64,000 nucleotides of DNA from Prinsepia uniflora (Eukaryota; Streptophyta; Magnoliopsida; Rosales; Rosaceae). Position 1 is the stretch's first letter. The number at the start of each line of letters is the position of its first letter. The translations under genes and the position numbers were made by a program. The notes below the pieces were generated by a model. The model saw only the letters and a list, made by a program, of their open reading frames with translations. It was not told the DNA's origin and did not search any database. Location: positions 80,038,863 to 80,102,862 of the forward strand of contig CM064861.1 of the NCBI GenBank assembly GCA_032719365.1, read 5' to 3'. Of the stretch, positions 12,348 through 23,195 are shown in pieces.

Positions 12348-13568
12348 CTAGTTGGTCACCGCTTCCATTTTCTGGGGATCCACGCTGATCCCATCAGCCG
12401 AAATCACATGTCCCAGAAAACCAATGCTGCTCAGCCAAAACTGACACTTACTCAGTTTGGCGTACAACCGTTCATGTCTCAGCTTCCCTAACACCAACCG
12501 TAGGTGTTCCTCATGTGCTCGGGCACTTCCCGAGTACACCAAGATGTCATCGATGAACACAATCACAAACTTGTCCAGGTAAGGTCGGAAAACTCTGTTA
12601 ATCAGATCCACGAATGCTGCTGGAGCATTCGTCAAACCAAAAGGCATCACCAGAAACTCATAGTGTCCGTAACGAGTTCGAAATGCCGTCTTCGAAATAT
12701 CCCCCTCCGCAATCCTCAGCTGATGATACCCAGATCGCAGATCAATCTTCGAGAAGCACTGTGCTCCCCGCAACTGGTCGAATAAGTCATCAATCCTGGG
12801 TAAAGGATACTGGTTCCTCAGCGTCACCTTGTTCAGCTGTCGGTAATCCACACACAATTGGAGGCTCCCCTCCTTCTTCCTCACAAACAACACCGGTGCT
12901 CCCCACGGTGAAGTACTCGGTCGGATGAATCCCAACTCGACCAACTCCTGTAACTGCGTTTTGAGTTCCCGTAATTCTGCCGGCGCCATCCGGTACGCTG
13001 CCTGAGATATAGGTCGGGTACCGGGGAGTAGTTCAATGGTAAACTCAATCTCCCGCGGTGGTGGTAATCCAGGTAGATCTTCCGGGAACACATCCGGAAA
13101 CTCCCACACCACAGGTATCTCCTCGATACTCGGAGTATCAACTCGCTCCGACACAACGTGTGCCAAATAGCCCTGACATCCCTTCCGTAGAAGTTTAGTA
13201 GCAGCAAGTGAAGAAATCACTTCAGGCAGTGAACCATCACGCTCCACCTGAAAGGTAACTTCCGGCAAACCCGGACTCCGTAGAAACACTTGCCGACTAC
13301 AGCAATCAATAAGCGACCCATGCACCGCTAACCAATCCATCCCGAGAATCACGTCGAAGTCATGGATGTCCATAATAATCAAGTCTGCTGGCAGATCCAC
13401 CTCCTCAATTCTCACCGGGCACCTCCGAATCACCTGATTCACCAAGTATACGACACCCATAGGTGTGCCAACACCCATCTCACTATCTAAGGCTGAAACC
13501 TCACAATCTAACATACCAGCACAACGCCTCGAAATAAAAGAATGTGTAGCCCCCGCATCCAACAATAC
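12348..13568 (-). pseudogene. Element D pol: aspartic protease and reverse transcriptase
   Basis: This is the same reading frame as gag, bounded by an in-frame TGA at 13569-13571 and TAG at 12348-12350. The protease starts at once with LLDAGATHSFIS, where the catalytic motif is DAG instead of the commoner DSG or DTG. The RT N-terminus carries SPWGAPVLFV and VDYRQLNKVTL, then FSKIDLRSGYHQ, FRTRYGHYEF, MPFGLTNAPAAF and the catalytic FIDDILVYS box, all intact. The TGA stop sits where related proteins have Arg or similar, so CGA to TGA at a CpG is likely. The TAG sits where related proteins have Trp in the N-W-P connection, so TGG to TAG is likely. Both are inferences from family resemblance. Confidence 0.95.
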
Positions 13569-13853
13569 TCACACAATAAGGTTCGAGATATGAAGTGTAC
13601 CTGTAATCACATCCGGGGCTGACCTCGCCTGCTGCTGAGTCACTGCAAAAACACGAGCACTGGGCCCCGCAGTCTGCCCGCGCCCACGTGCGCCACGTCC
13701 AGCACCCTGTCCTCGGCCTCCGGCAGTGTTGGAAGCCGAACTCTGTGCAACACTAGCACCTCCAGTATCGTTGTTCCTCGACAACGACGGGAAATCTCGG
13801 GCATAGTGGCCCGTTCCTCCGCAAGCAAAACAATTAACTGTCCTCGGTCCATC
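13569..13853 (-). pseudogene. Element D gag C-terminus with defective zinc knuckle
   Basis: This continues the gag frame after an in-frame TAG. It reads CFACGGTGHYARDF, a CCHC nucleic-acid-binding knuckle in which the last Cys is Phe (TTC instead of TGC). A Gly/Ala/Arg-rich linker (AGRGARGRGQ) follows and leads to the protease. An in-frame TGA at 13569-13571 ends it. Confidence 0.9.
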
Positions 13854-14654
13854 CTAAGACCCTCTTGATGCACCACTCCAAGACTGATGCTGCCCAGCGC
13901 TGGATCTCGATCCGCCCCTCTGAGAGCCCCCTGATCGACCTGACCAGCCACGACCCCGCAATGATGTGGGTGCTCCACGATAACTTCCCCCCTTAGAGAT
14001 CTTCCAGCCGGTTGGTCCCGGATGGGTACGATCCTGGCGCCTCCCCTCGCCTGATGATTGTCTCGCCTGGTGTGCCGCCAGACTGGCCTCGACACGAACT
14101 GCAGCGTCGACCATGTCCCTCAGAGTCGCATAAGTGGCAGCCGTCACACCTGCCCGTATCTCTCCCCGGAGCCCCAACTCAAACCTCTGACATCTGTCCT
14201 CCTCAGTACTCACAAAAGCTGCTGCAAAACGGGAAAGCTTCCCGAAAGGCTGCTCATAGTCTGCCACGTACATGTCCCCCTGCTCCAGTCGCAGGAACTC
14301 TGCCTCTCGTGCTGCGCAAAAAGATCGCGGATAGTACTGATCTAGGAACCGAGCACGAAAGTCCTCCCATGTGGTGGTACGAACTGACCACCCCGACATC
14401 TCCAGACCCTGCCACCATCGGTAAGCTCCGTCTTCCAGTAAGAAAGCCGCCAAAGTCACCCGCTCGACGGGTGGGCAATGCATCACAGTAAAGATTCTTT
14501 CCCATTTATCAATCCACTCGTAGGCATCCTCGGGGTCAGATCCCCCATTGAAAGGTGTGGCTCCCAACCGTTGAGCCCGCTCAATACTGGCACATTCCAT
14601 CTCTCTCTCAATTTCCTCGGCGGTCCGTGCTGAAGAGGCTCTCCTCGGAGGCAT
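13854..14654 (-). pseudogene. Element D gag (capsid part), truncated by stop
   Basis: The start is the ATG at 14654, which gives MPPRRASSARTAEEIE. A TTG a few codons upstream is open but an unlikely start. About 266 codons are open before TAG at 13854-13856. The retrotransposon gag domain is clear: TPFNGGSDPEDAYEWIDKWE, then LLEDGAYRWWQGL, TWEDFRARFLDQYYP and MYVADYEQPFGKLSRFA. A Gly/Ser/Arg-rich tail follows. Gag forms the cytoplasmic particle in which reverse transcription takes place. Gag and pol share one frame here, so a single polyprotein was probably made. The start lies about 100 bases downstream of the primer site. Confidence 0.95.
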
Positions 14655-14751
14655 AACCAACTATTAAGAGGCATAGATTAGTTAACGCAATTCTTAGACT
14701 CGAAACGTACCTAATATTAACCGCTAGTCTAACATGCTGACCACAACCTAG

Positions 14752-14764
14752 TGCTCTGATACCA
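14752..14764 (-). other. Primer binding site of element D
   Basis: The minus strand reads TGGTATCAGAGCA three bases after the 5' LTR end. This matches the complement of initiator tRNA-Met for 12 bases. Confidence 0.93.
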
Positions 14765-14767
14765 AGC

Positions 14768-17595
14768 TGACAGGGACCCGCCCCCATCCCCCGGGGACCA
14801 CAAGGGGACGTGCCCTGCTCCCGTCTGACACCCGAACCGAAAATCCCAATTTTAGCCATAAAAAAAACTTAAATGCATAAATGTCCGGATTAAAAAGTCA
14901 TACACAGTCCAAATTTAACAGATGTCAGACAAGGGATACAATTTAAAATACAAATCCGAGCACGACACTAGAAAGGAAAATCCTGCGGGTGATCCGACCC
15001 GACAGGGGATCAAGTGCGCAGTGCACAATCTATGCCTCAGCCTCGGGGTCCTCACCAACCTCAGCAACACGACCTGGAGGGGTTACCAAAACATGAAGGG
15101 TGAGTGGGCCGAAACTCAGGTTTGTAAAAACAATATAATAAGTAAAATATAATTTACCCCTCCGTTTTCCAAACATGCATGCGTCAGTATTTAAAAGCCA
15201 TAAACACATGTAATATATCACAAGTATCATATTAAGTCAGAAATGTAATATAAACCCAGCTACTGCACCATACACATCCGATATTGACATCCCAGATGTC
15301 CGACGTCCCTGACGTCCAATAATGGTCACAGTTCCAAGGCTACGCGTGCCACCCGGGGTCTCAAATCCCGAGTCCAATCTCCGAACCCAGTTCGGTTATG
15401 GCATCCCAGATGCCTAGCGTCCCAGACGCTCGACGTCCCAGACGTCCAATAATAGCAATCCTGCTCCTGAGTCATCCTACGGTCCGGCACCTCCGTAGCA
15501 TGACCCCTCGCAGGCAATGCACCGTGACCGCACCGGGGTACCACATCCGGAGGAGACAGTATCATACGGTGGATTATACAGTGCAGTACCCAAGATAGTC
15601 ATCGTATCCACAAGTATATGTAACTATATATATATAATATAAAACAGTATTCATTTTCCGTAAAACGGGCCTCAGCCCAACACCGTAAAACGTGTCACAG
15701 CCGTAAATCGAGATAATCAAATCCATTAATGATCCACGCACACATATAGATATACGGAAATGAAAACGGTTATGCATGCAAGAGTTAATAAAAACGGGCC
15801 CACTCACAGTACGTTCCCGCTGCGAATAACGCGCGTACGAACTTGTCTCCGGAATTAACGTAAGTTCCCTGTCATTTCCAATCACACACAAGTGTCATTA
15901 TAGGTCCTTAAAATACCCTCAAAAAGTCCGAAACAGAAACCGGTTCGGGAAAGCCGGCCAACACGCTTCCCGAGACATCCGGCCCTAAACTGACCTTCCT
16001 CACTATCTCAGATCAACATGGTTATTTCACAGAAAATGTCCAAAATGATGAAAGGATTAAAAGTCATGTTGACCGTGATCCGAGATAATGCTCAACGCGC
16101 CCTCACGCGCCGCCCAAAGTGGCTGCGCGTGAAAGTCACGCGCTGCTACAGTGTCACCGTCCTTGCCCGATTTACTGTAATCTGGGTCTGCGACCCGCGG
16201 GGTGACCCGATTAATTAGCCGTCTATTTCTACTTAATTTCTTTCCTTCTTGATTCTAACATGTTCTAAAGTCATTTAATTACAGTTCTCAGTCCACAAAT
16301 CAACTCGACAAGCCTTCAACCATCCTATCCAAACCCGAATAGCTACACGGGTCCAACCTCAGAACACCTCCAAACAATCACCATTGTCCAATTAATTTAT
16401 ACAGAAGCATACTAGGACCTAGACTAACAAAATAGAACCATCAATTGAATGAAACATCACCTGAAAGTAGCCGTCCAAACGCTGCGATTTCCTCTGCACA
16501 CGGCGGTCACCGTCCCAGCTCCTCCGTGGCTGGTTGTCGTCGATTTCGATATGGACAGGTTCCAAATGTTCCCAGAAAGCTCACTCAGTGATTGGTTTCG
16601 TCCAAAAGGTCGTGGAAATTGAACTCGGATTTTCCCTCCAAATCGGTTTTTCTCAGAACTGGAACTTGGGTTCCTGGGCAATTCCTCGATCACACTCTTC
16701 GAATCTTGCACGGTTAGGTCCCTGCTACTCCCAGAAAGCTTCCCCAGTGTTTAGATCGACCCCAAAACCCGTAGAGATTGAATTCGGAAAATTTCCCCCC
16801 AAAAACCCGAAACGGTTCTTCACGGTTTTTCTTCAGTCTCTCACAGTTCCTCAGTCTCAAACAGACTCCAATGAACCCGTCACTCACTCCCCTTGCGCGG
16901 TTAATCGATCAAGGGGTCCAACACCCGTGGGAGACACTCACAGACGCACTGGACACTGCCTCCCGCACACAGAGCTCAACCAACGTTTTTAATTCTTCCC
17001 GTGGCCTGCACAGCCTCAAATTTCACTCCCAATACCTTAAACTACATAAACAATACTCACAAACCAGTCCACTAAGGTTTAAACTATTTGCACGCCCACA
17101 AACACCACGACATGGCCGTGTCCCCTGTTTTTCACGGTTGCTGCTACAGTAACCGTGCAAAAAGACCAAAATGCCCTCAGGGCAGAAATTACCAAAATGC
17201 CCTCCAACTTCCGTGACCCGTAACTCGGTCATCCGATGTCCGTTTCACGCGTGCCGCCTGTCGTTGTACTCAGGGCATCGAGACGAATCTAAGGGTCTTC
17301 GGGTCGTGCGAAAAATCCCGGTACAACAAAAAGTCAACTTTTTCCCCCAACTCGTCCAAATTACGGTAATGCCCCTGAACTTCCGATAGTCATAACTTTT
17401 TCCCTGATCGTCCGAATTGGACGTGCCACCTGTCTATGAACTCGTGACGTCCCGAACTACGTCACGGTCACTAGTCAAAGTCCATTTGACCCATAAACCA
17501 AAAAGTCAACAATCGGCCATAATCCACAGGGGTAAAATCGTCAATTCATACATTAAATTACAATATTACAATCTGTGAATTTCCGGGGTGTTACA
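14768..17595 (-). mobile_element. 5' LTR of element D (2828 bp)
   Basis: On the minus strand it runs from TGTAACACC at 17595 to CTGTCA at 14768. It is the complete form of the LTR and keeps the 468 bases missing from the partner. Putative intron: donor GTGAGT at 15807, CTCCAG ending at 15074 (734 bp). The CACGCGC cluster lies at 16094-16146, the as-1-like palindrome near 17441-17463, and an RY motif at about 15772-15780. Confidence 0.96.
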
Positions 17596-18317
17596 TGGTG
17601 ATCGGCTCGGGGAGCCGTATGGCACGCAAATCGAGGCGGAAGCTCGGACGGTCTGTGAGTGGACTTTGTTTTCTAAATTGGTGCATGCATAAATGTTTAT
17701 TATATGTTTTATTACATGTATGATGATGCCATGGGTGCATTTGTATGTGGTTACGTATAAGCATATATTTCGAGGTTTCGGCCTTATACAGTGCTTATAC
17801 GGGTCTGTATGTCTTTATTGGTCTAAATGAAATGGTTTTGGATTTCAAATGGATAAACTCGGGTATGACACCCATTTGGTTTTGTCTCGGGCATATGACA
17901 CTATTTACGACCTTCGGGTCGAAATCGTGGTCGCGACGGGTGCTATGTGCACGGCGATCGACGATACGACGCTCGCCTCCGGATTGGGATGTGTTCCTTC
18001 CGGAGAGGTCACGATACACGATTCGTGGTCGGGCAGCCTGGGGAGCCTCGACTTCGAAGTGCTGACGGTTCAGGATAATGATCGGTGATGAGTGCACCAT
18101 GAGCTTGTGGTGGTCGCGTCGGTTGATTCGTTCACGGCGACATACCGGGATTGAGAGCGGTCCTGGATGGATGGTTGCACGAATCACAATGATCGGAGTC
18201 GTGACTGACCCTTAGATATTGGGCACGGTGCCCAGTTGAGTCAAATGTTCGAGCACGAGACCCAGTTGTTTGACACTGATGATTTCGGGTCAGGGACCCT
18301 AGATGGATTTCCAAGTT

Positions 18318-18550
18318 CATGACGGTTTATGGGAATCGGCATGAACTTTGGAAAGGTTATTGTGGTTCATGACGGTTTATGGGAACCGACATGAACCCTT
18401 GTCAGGTCATTATGGTACATGACGGTTTATGGGAACCGGCATGAAACCTTTGTCAGGTCATTCTGGTTCATGACGGTTTATGGGAACCGGCATGAACCCT
18501 GGTTAATGGATGTTATGGATCATGACGGTTCAAGGGAACCGGGCATGAAT
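18318..18550 (+). repeat. Five-copy tandem array with 50-52 bp period in LTR C
   Basis: CATGACGG(T)TT(A/C)A.GGGAAC starts at 18318, 18368, 18418, 18469 and 18521. The units are near identical in the first 30 bases and looser after. The array lies inside the putative LTR intron. Confidence 0.9.
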
Positions 18551-19292
18551 GTTTATGTTATGTATATATATGTATTCATATACCTTCCTTTACTTCTATT
18601 ATCTCCTCCGGGGAGGGTCGTTGGCCTGGGTGGACCCCGGAGTTGTCACGGAGCACCGACTGAGTGGAGTCACCCCCCAATTGGGTTCCTTACTCTCAGG
18701 AAGGCTATGATTACTATTACCTCGGGTAGGGTCAGTGGTCTGCGGCCATTGATCTTGACTTTGAGAAGACTCGGATTGAGACCTGGGTAGCACGCGCATA
18801 GCTTTGGAAACCGTGACAGGAATGGTTGTGTGAATTATATGTATATGTGATGTATGCTATATATGATATATGATGTGTGTTTACACTAGTTTTGGGCAGT
18901 GGCCCGTATGGTTAGTTTCTTATGATTTGGGCTGAGTCCCTTGTGGAGTTGGGCAGTGGCCCGTGTACTTGATTTCATTATGGTTTTTCTAGATAAATGG
19001 TTTTCGAATGCATGCATGCTTTTTAGTGAAGGGTACAAATGTCTTATAAAATATTTTTATAAACTCTTGTTTTGTCCACTCACAGCTTTTAATGTTTTGA
19101 CTGCCCTTCAGGTTGACATTAGATTGTGGACTGTAGCAGAGACCGAGATATCACAAACCTCCTCCGGATCCTGGCGTACTCTGATAGCCTGGGAAGGCAA
19201 AGGTCGAAAATATCCTTTGTCTGACACTTCGTGTCAGACGGGAGCAGGGTCATCCCGCACTAATCCCGGGGGGATTGGGATGGGTCCTGTCA

Positions 19293-19548
19293 GAGTAGGC
19301 ATGGATATGACTGCCCGTGGGGCAGAGGTTTATAGAGAGATATGTCCCGATGTTGACCCAGTGACGGGGACTAGATTATTGAGATTCCATAAGTTTGATT
19401 TGGACTGATATTCGGTTTGGTTGAACCAAACGGGTATGCGATTGATCATGTTTCTGGTTCACATACATATGCGATTGATTATGGAGATGACTATCATGGT
19501 ATCTCCTGATTGGAATTTCGAGGACGAAATTGTTTAACGGGGGAAGGT
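19293..19548 (+). mobile_element. 3' end of element A internal region with polypurine tract
   Basis: This continues 4596-6420 across solo LTR C. It has no open frame. It ends GGAATTTCGAGGACGAAATTG and then AACGGGGGAAGGT (19536-19548), the polypurine tract. The same ending, with small changes, occurs in D and H, which ties A to the same family group. Confidence 0.88.
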
Positions 19549-20339
19549 TGTAATGACCCGGAAATTGAAAAAAAGGAAAATTTGGAAAATTTGAAGGAAA
19601 ATGACGATTTTGCCCCTGGAATTGGGCGAACGGTTGACTTTTGGTTCGAGCGGTCAAACAGACTTTGATCAATTATTGTGACGTAGTTCGAGACGTAACA
19701 AGTTCATAGACAGGCGGCACGCTAGATTCCGACATTCGAGGAGAAAGTTATGATGTTTGGAAGTTTAAGGGTAATTTGGTAAATTAAAAAGGGCCATTTG
19801 TTGACTTTTTGATCGGGACCGTGTTTGGACTTTCCGTAAGTACCATTGGGTAGGTCTCTAGACGTTGAATCCGTAAACAGGTAGCATGCGTCAATCGGGG
19901 TCCGGATGAAAAAGTTATGAACTAAGGAATGTGAGGGGCATTTTGGTAATTTGTCAAAGAAGGGTAAAATGGTAATTTAATTAGGACTTGCTGATTCAGC
20001 CATGTTAAGGGTGTATTAGGCTAAGTTAATGACACATGTACCCGCCATTTTGGATGAGAATTTAGCATTTAGTGACATCTGTCACTTTGTTAAAGAAGAT
20101 TAGTGGCTAAGCGATGATGTTGCACGTCTTATGGGCGATGAGGATTTAAACTGAGATACAAACAAGTCGTGCATGTGTGTGTGTTTTAGGAAGTAAACAG
20201 AGCAAGAACCATAACTGATCTCAGGTGAAACATTGAACTCTTGGGTTGGGTTTGTGAGGAATTAAGTGAAATCCAAAGAGAAAAACGAAAGGATATTGAA
20301 GGATGAGTGATAGGCTTCGTGTTAGGGCCCACCCCTAAT

Positions 20340-23195
20340 TGTAACGGCCCGTCCCGGAATTCGGGATTTGATTACGGACTAATCATGATTAGCAGGGGTT
20401 AATCGGTGATTAGTTGGGCGAACTCGGACGAACGGTGCAAAATGGCCGTTTTGCCCCTAATCGTGGGCAAAACGTTGACTTTTTATTCGGACGGTCAAAT
20501 GGACTTTGACCAATAACCGTGACGTAGTTTGGGACGTCACGAGTTCATAGACATGCGGCACGTTCGATTCCGACGTTCGTGGCGAAAGTTATGATGTTCG
20601 GAAGTCCAGGGGCATTTCTGTAATTTTGGTGAAATAAGGGAAAATGTTGACTTTTTGATCAGGAGGTCCGATGGCCGAGGGCCAAGGACCGTTAGGAAGG
20701 TCTCGATGCCCTGAGTTCGTAGACAGGCGGCACACATCAATCGGAGTTCGAATGACCGAGTTACGGGCCTGGATGCGTGAGGGGCATTTTGGTAATTTGT
20801 CAATTGGAGGGCAGAATGGTAATTTCACAGGGCATTGTTTGAGCGGTTACTGTAGCACACCGTGGGGGGCGTCAGGGCACCACCGTGTGTGGAGTTTCTG
20901 GACGGTGCAATTTTTAATTGAGTAGTGGGCTGTCTCAGTGGGGATTAAACTATGTATTCTGAGACAATTGAGGTTGGGACTGAAGCCATGGACAGGCACG
21001 AGAAGCATTTTTCAATTCCTTGGTTTCTCTGTTGCGGGAAGCAGTTTCACAGTGGCAGCAGACGGTCTCCCACGAGTTGTCGTCCATTTCGATCGACTAA
21101 CAAAGTGCCTCTGAGATGAGGAGTTCATTTGGATTCAGTTGGAAGCTGAGAGATTGGGAGAACGGTGAGGGAACCCGCTTCTGGAAATTGGAGGGAAAAA
21201 TTGGTTTTCAATTTTTGGGGTGATTTGGGCTGAACTGAGGGCCGTATTAGACTACTGGGTACACTACGAACTCAACCACGAAGGAATTGAGGGGAGTCGA
21301 TCGCTGTCTATCCAGGAACCCAGGTTCCAGATTCTGAAAAATTGCAGAGCTGTGGACGATCACTTCCAGGTAATGTTGTGTCCAATTGATCTTGTATTTC
21401 AGTTCCTTTTAGGCCTAGAATCCTTACTGTGAAGTTAATTTGAGTTTGATTGAGAAAACACAGAGTTTGGGTGATCGACCCGTTTGGGTGATCACGGGTC
21501 GTGGGTCTGATTTCGGGACGGTTATGTTGAATCGTGGACATAGAACTCTAATTGGATGGTTAATGATAATTTTAGGATCAAAATCAGATGAAATCGAGGT
21601 CGAATTGATAGCTATTTAACCGGGTTGAACTCACGGGTTGCAGACCCGTATTGCAGGGAAACGGACGAGGAAGACGACTGTTCACCGTTACTGTAGCTGG
21701 CGCGTGGGTTTCACGCGCAGCCACTCACGGCGGCGCGTGACGGCGCGTGGGCACGAATCCCGAGGTACGGTCAACACAAATTTTATCCTATACATTATAA
21801 CGAACATTTTAGCGTTGGTTCCGTGTCAATCGGATCCCGTTCGGATGTTGTTCGGGATGTCCGAAGGTTTTAAGTCGGGTTTAAAAATAATTAAAAATTC
21901 AAGAAAATTACGAGACTTGAATAGGATGTTATTGAGGAGGTTAGTAACCCTCTAATATGATGTGAACAGGTTCGGGAGTCCCAGTGTTAGTAACGAGGCC
22001 CGGGAAGGCCGGTGGCACGCGTATCGAGGCGCTCGGTTAAATGGTCTGTGAGTGGACATTGGTTTTGATAAATTCTATGCATGCATAACTGTTTCATGAT
22101 CGTTATAATTGTTTTTATATGCTTTGATTTGGATATCGGTGAATTTATGTGATTTCACGCATTTCGAGGCGATTTACGGGTTTGCGCGTAAATCGAGATT
22201 TTCCGGATTTGCATTGATTTCCATGATTGTGGTTCGGATATGATTTTATGAAACAGTTACGGGTTTGACAAAGTAAATTCGGGCCAGGGGCCCAGTTGAT
22301 TTAAGAAATCGGGCCAGGGGCCCAGTTAAGTTATATATGTGATTTCGGGTCAGGGACCCTAAAATGGAATTGAATAAATGATTTCGGATTTAATAATCAA
22401 CTAATTGGACTTGTGACGGTTTTATGGAAATTCGGGGCAGGGCCCTTGTGATATTTCGGAAATGAATAATAAAATGTGTTCCATAAAACCATCTCGATAC
22501 GAGGATATATATTGGTCTCCTCCAGGTGTCTGGGACACTGAGGAAGTCACGGTGCATTGCCTGCGAGGGGTCATTGTACGGAGCGGCCGGACCGTATAGT
22601 GACTCAGGAGCAGGATTGCTATGATTAGCCGTCTGGGACGTCAGACATCTGCGATGTCAGAGATATGGACCCGGTGCGACCCCGGGCAGCACGCTTCGCT
22701 TAATACCGTGAGATATGACGTCTGGGACGTCAAGAGTCTGGGACGCTAGGCATCCGGGATGCCGGAGATGGTAAAGTAATAAACATGTGCCACTGGATTT
22801 ATGAAATAACTTTTGGATTGATTTTTGGATCGAAACTATGTTTGCGGTTTTCGGGCTAAGGCCCTAAAGGTTATTTCAAATAAATATTTCATTATTGGTT
22901 TTTGATGCAAGCATATGTTTTTACTGAGGGGCATAAATGTCTTGTAAAATGTATTTTACGAACTTGTTTATTTTCGTCCACTCACAGCTTTTGGTTTTAA
23001 TGCCCTTCAGGTTGAGCGCGGATGCGACTGCAGCAGGGGACCGGGTCATCGCATGCCTCCTCCATCGATCCTGGCGCACTCTGGATGCCCGTATGGGCAG
23101 TGGCGTTGGGTTATCCCTTATCTGACACTTCGTGTCAGACGGGAGCACGTCACATCCCGTGATAATCCCGAGGGGGATTGGGATGGGTCGTGTCA
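20340..23195 (+). mobile_element. Solo LTR F (2856 bp)
   Basis: It starts TGTAACGGCCCG and ends GGGTCGTGTCA. The TSD CTAAT is exact at 20335-20339 and 23196-23200. Putative intron: GTGAGT at 22048, CCCTTCAG|GTT ending 23010 (963 bp), with GTCCACTCACAG at 22976-22987. RY motif at 22078-22086; the second one is mutated. The CACGCGC cluster is at 21698-21755 and the as-1-like palindrome at about 20519-20538. Confidence 0.96.

Larger units (their letters stand above)
7809..17595 (-). mobile_element. Full-length Ty3/gypsy chromovirus D (9787 bp) with perfect TSD
   Basis: Both LTRs, primer site, gag-pol and polypurine tract are present on the minus strand. The target duplication TGGTG is exact at 7804-7808 and 17596-17600, and the target lies inside solo LTR C. 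Domain order is gag, protease, RT, RNase H, integrase, chromodomain, which is Ty3/gypsy order. The chromodomain-like C-terminus and very long LTRs suggest the Tekay (Del) chromovirus lineage; that lineage call is inference. The two LTRs differ by about 15 substitutions by eye over about 2.36 kb, so the insertion is recent. Despite this, gag-pol is broken by three in-frame stops and one frameshift, so this copy could not move itself. Confidence 0.96.
6421..19292 (+). mobile_element. Solo LTR C (about 3.1 kb), split by element D
   Basis: The left part is 6421-7808 and the right part 17601-19292. It starts TGTAACGACCCG and ends GGGTCCTGTCA. The flanks are GAGTT (6416-6420) and GAGTA (19293-19297), a TSD with one mismatch. 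Element A's internal sequence resumes on the right, so this is a solo LTR within A. It contains the as-1-like palindrome near 6598-6617, a partial GCGCGTG motif near 7603, a G-rich tract at 7353-7382, a GTGAGT putative donor at 17655 and CTTCAG|GTT acceptor at 19111 (1457-bp intron), and RY motifs at 17682-17690 and 19009-19019. Confidence 0.9.

Noticed and set aside
17795..18187. Open frame of 130 codons on the minus strand
   Set aside because: It is antisense in the middle of LTR C, inside the putative intron, with no similarity to known proteins.
18318..18550. Evenly spaced direct repeats considered as a CRISPR-like array
   Set aside because: The spacers are related to each other, the locus lies in a plant LTR, and the units are a simple tandem array.
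18941..19408. Open frame of 155 codons on the plus strand
   Set aside because: It lies entirely across the end of LTR C and element A's 3' internal tail, has no protein resemblance, and crosses the putative splice acceptor and LTR end.
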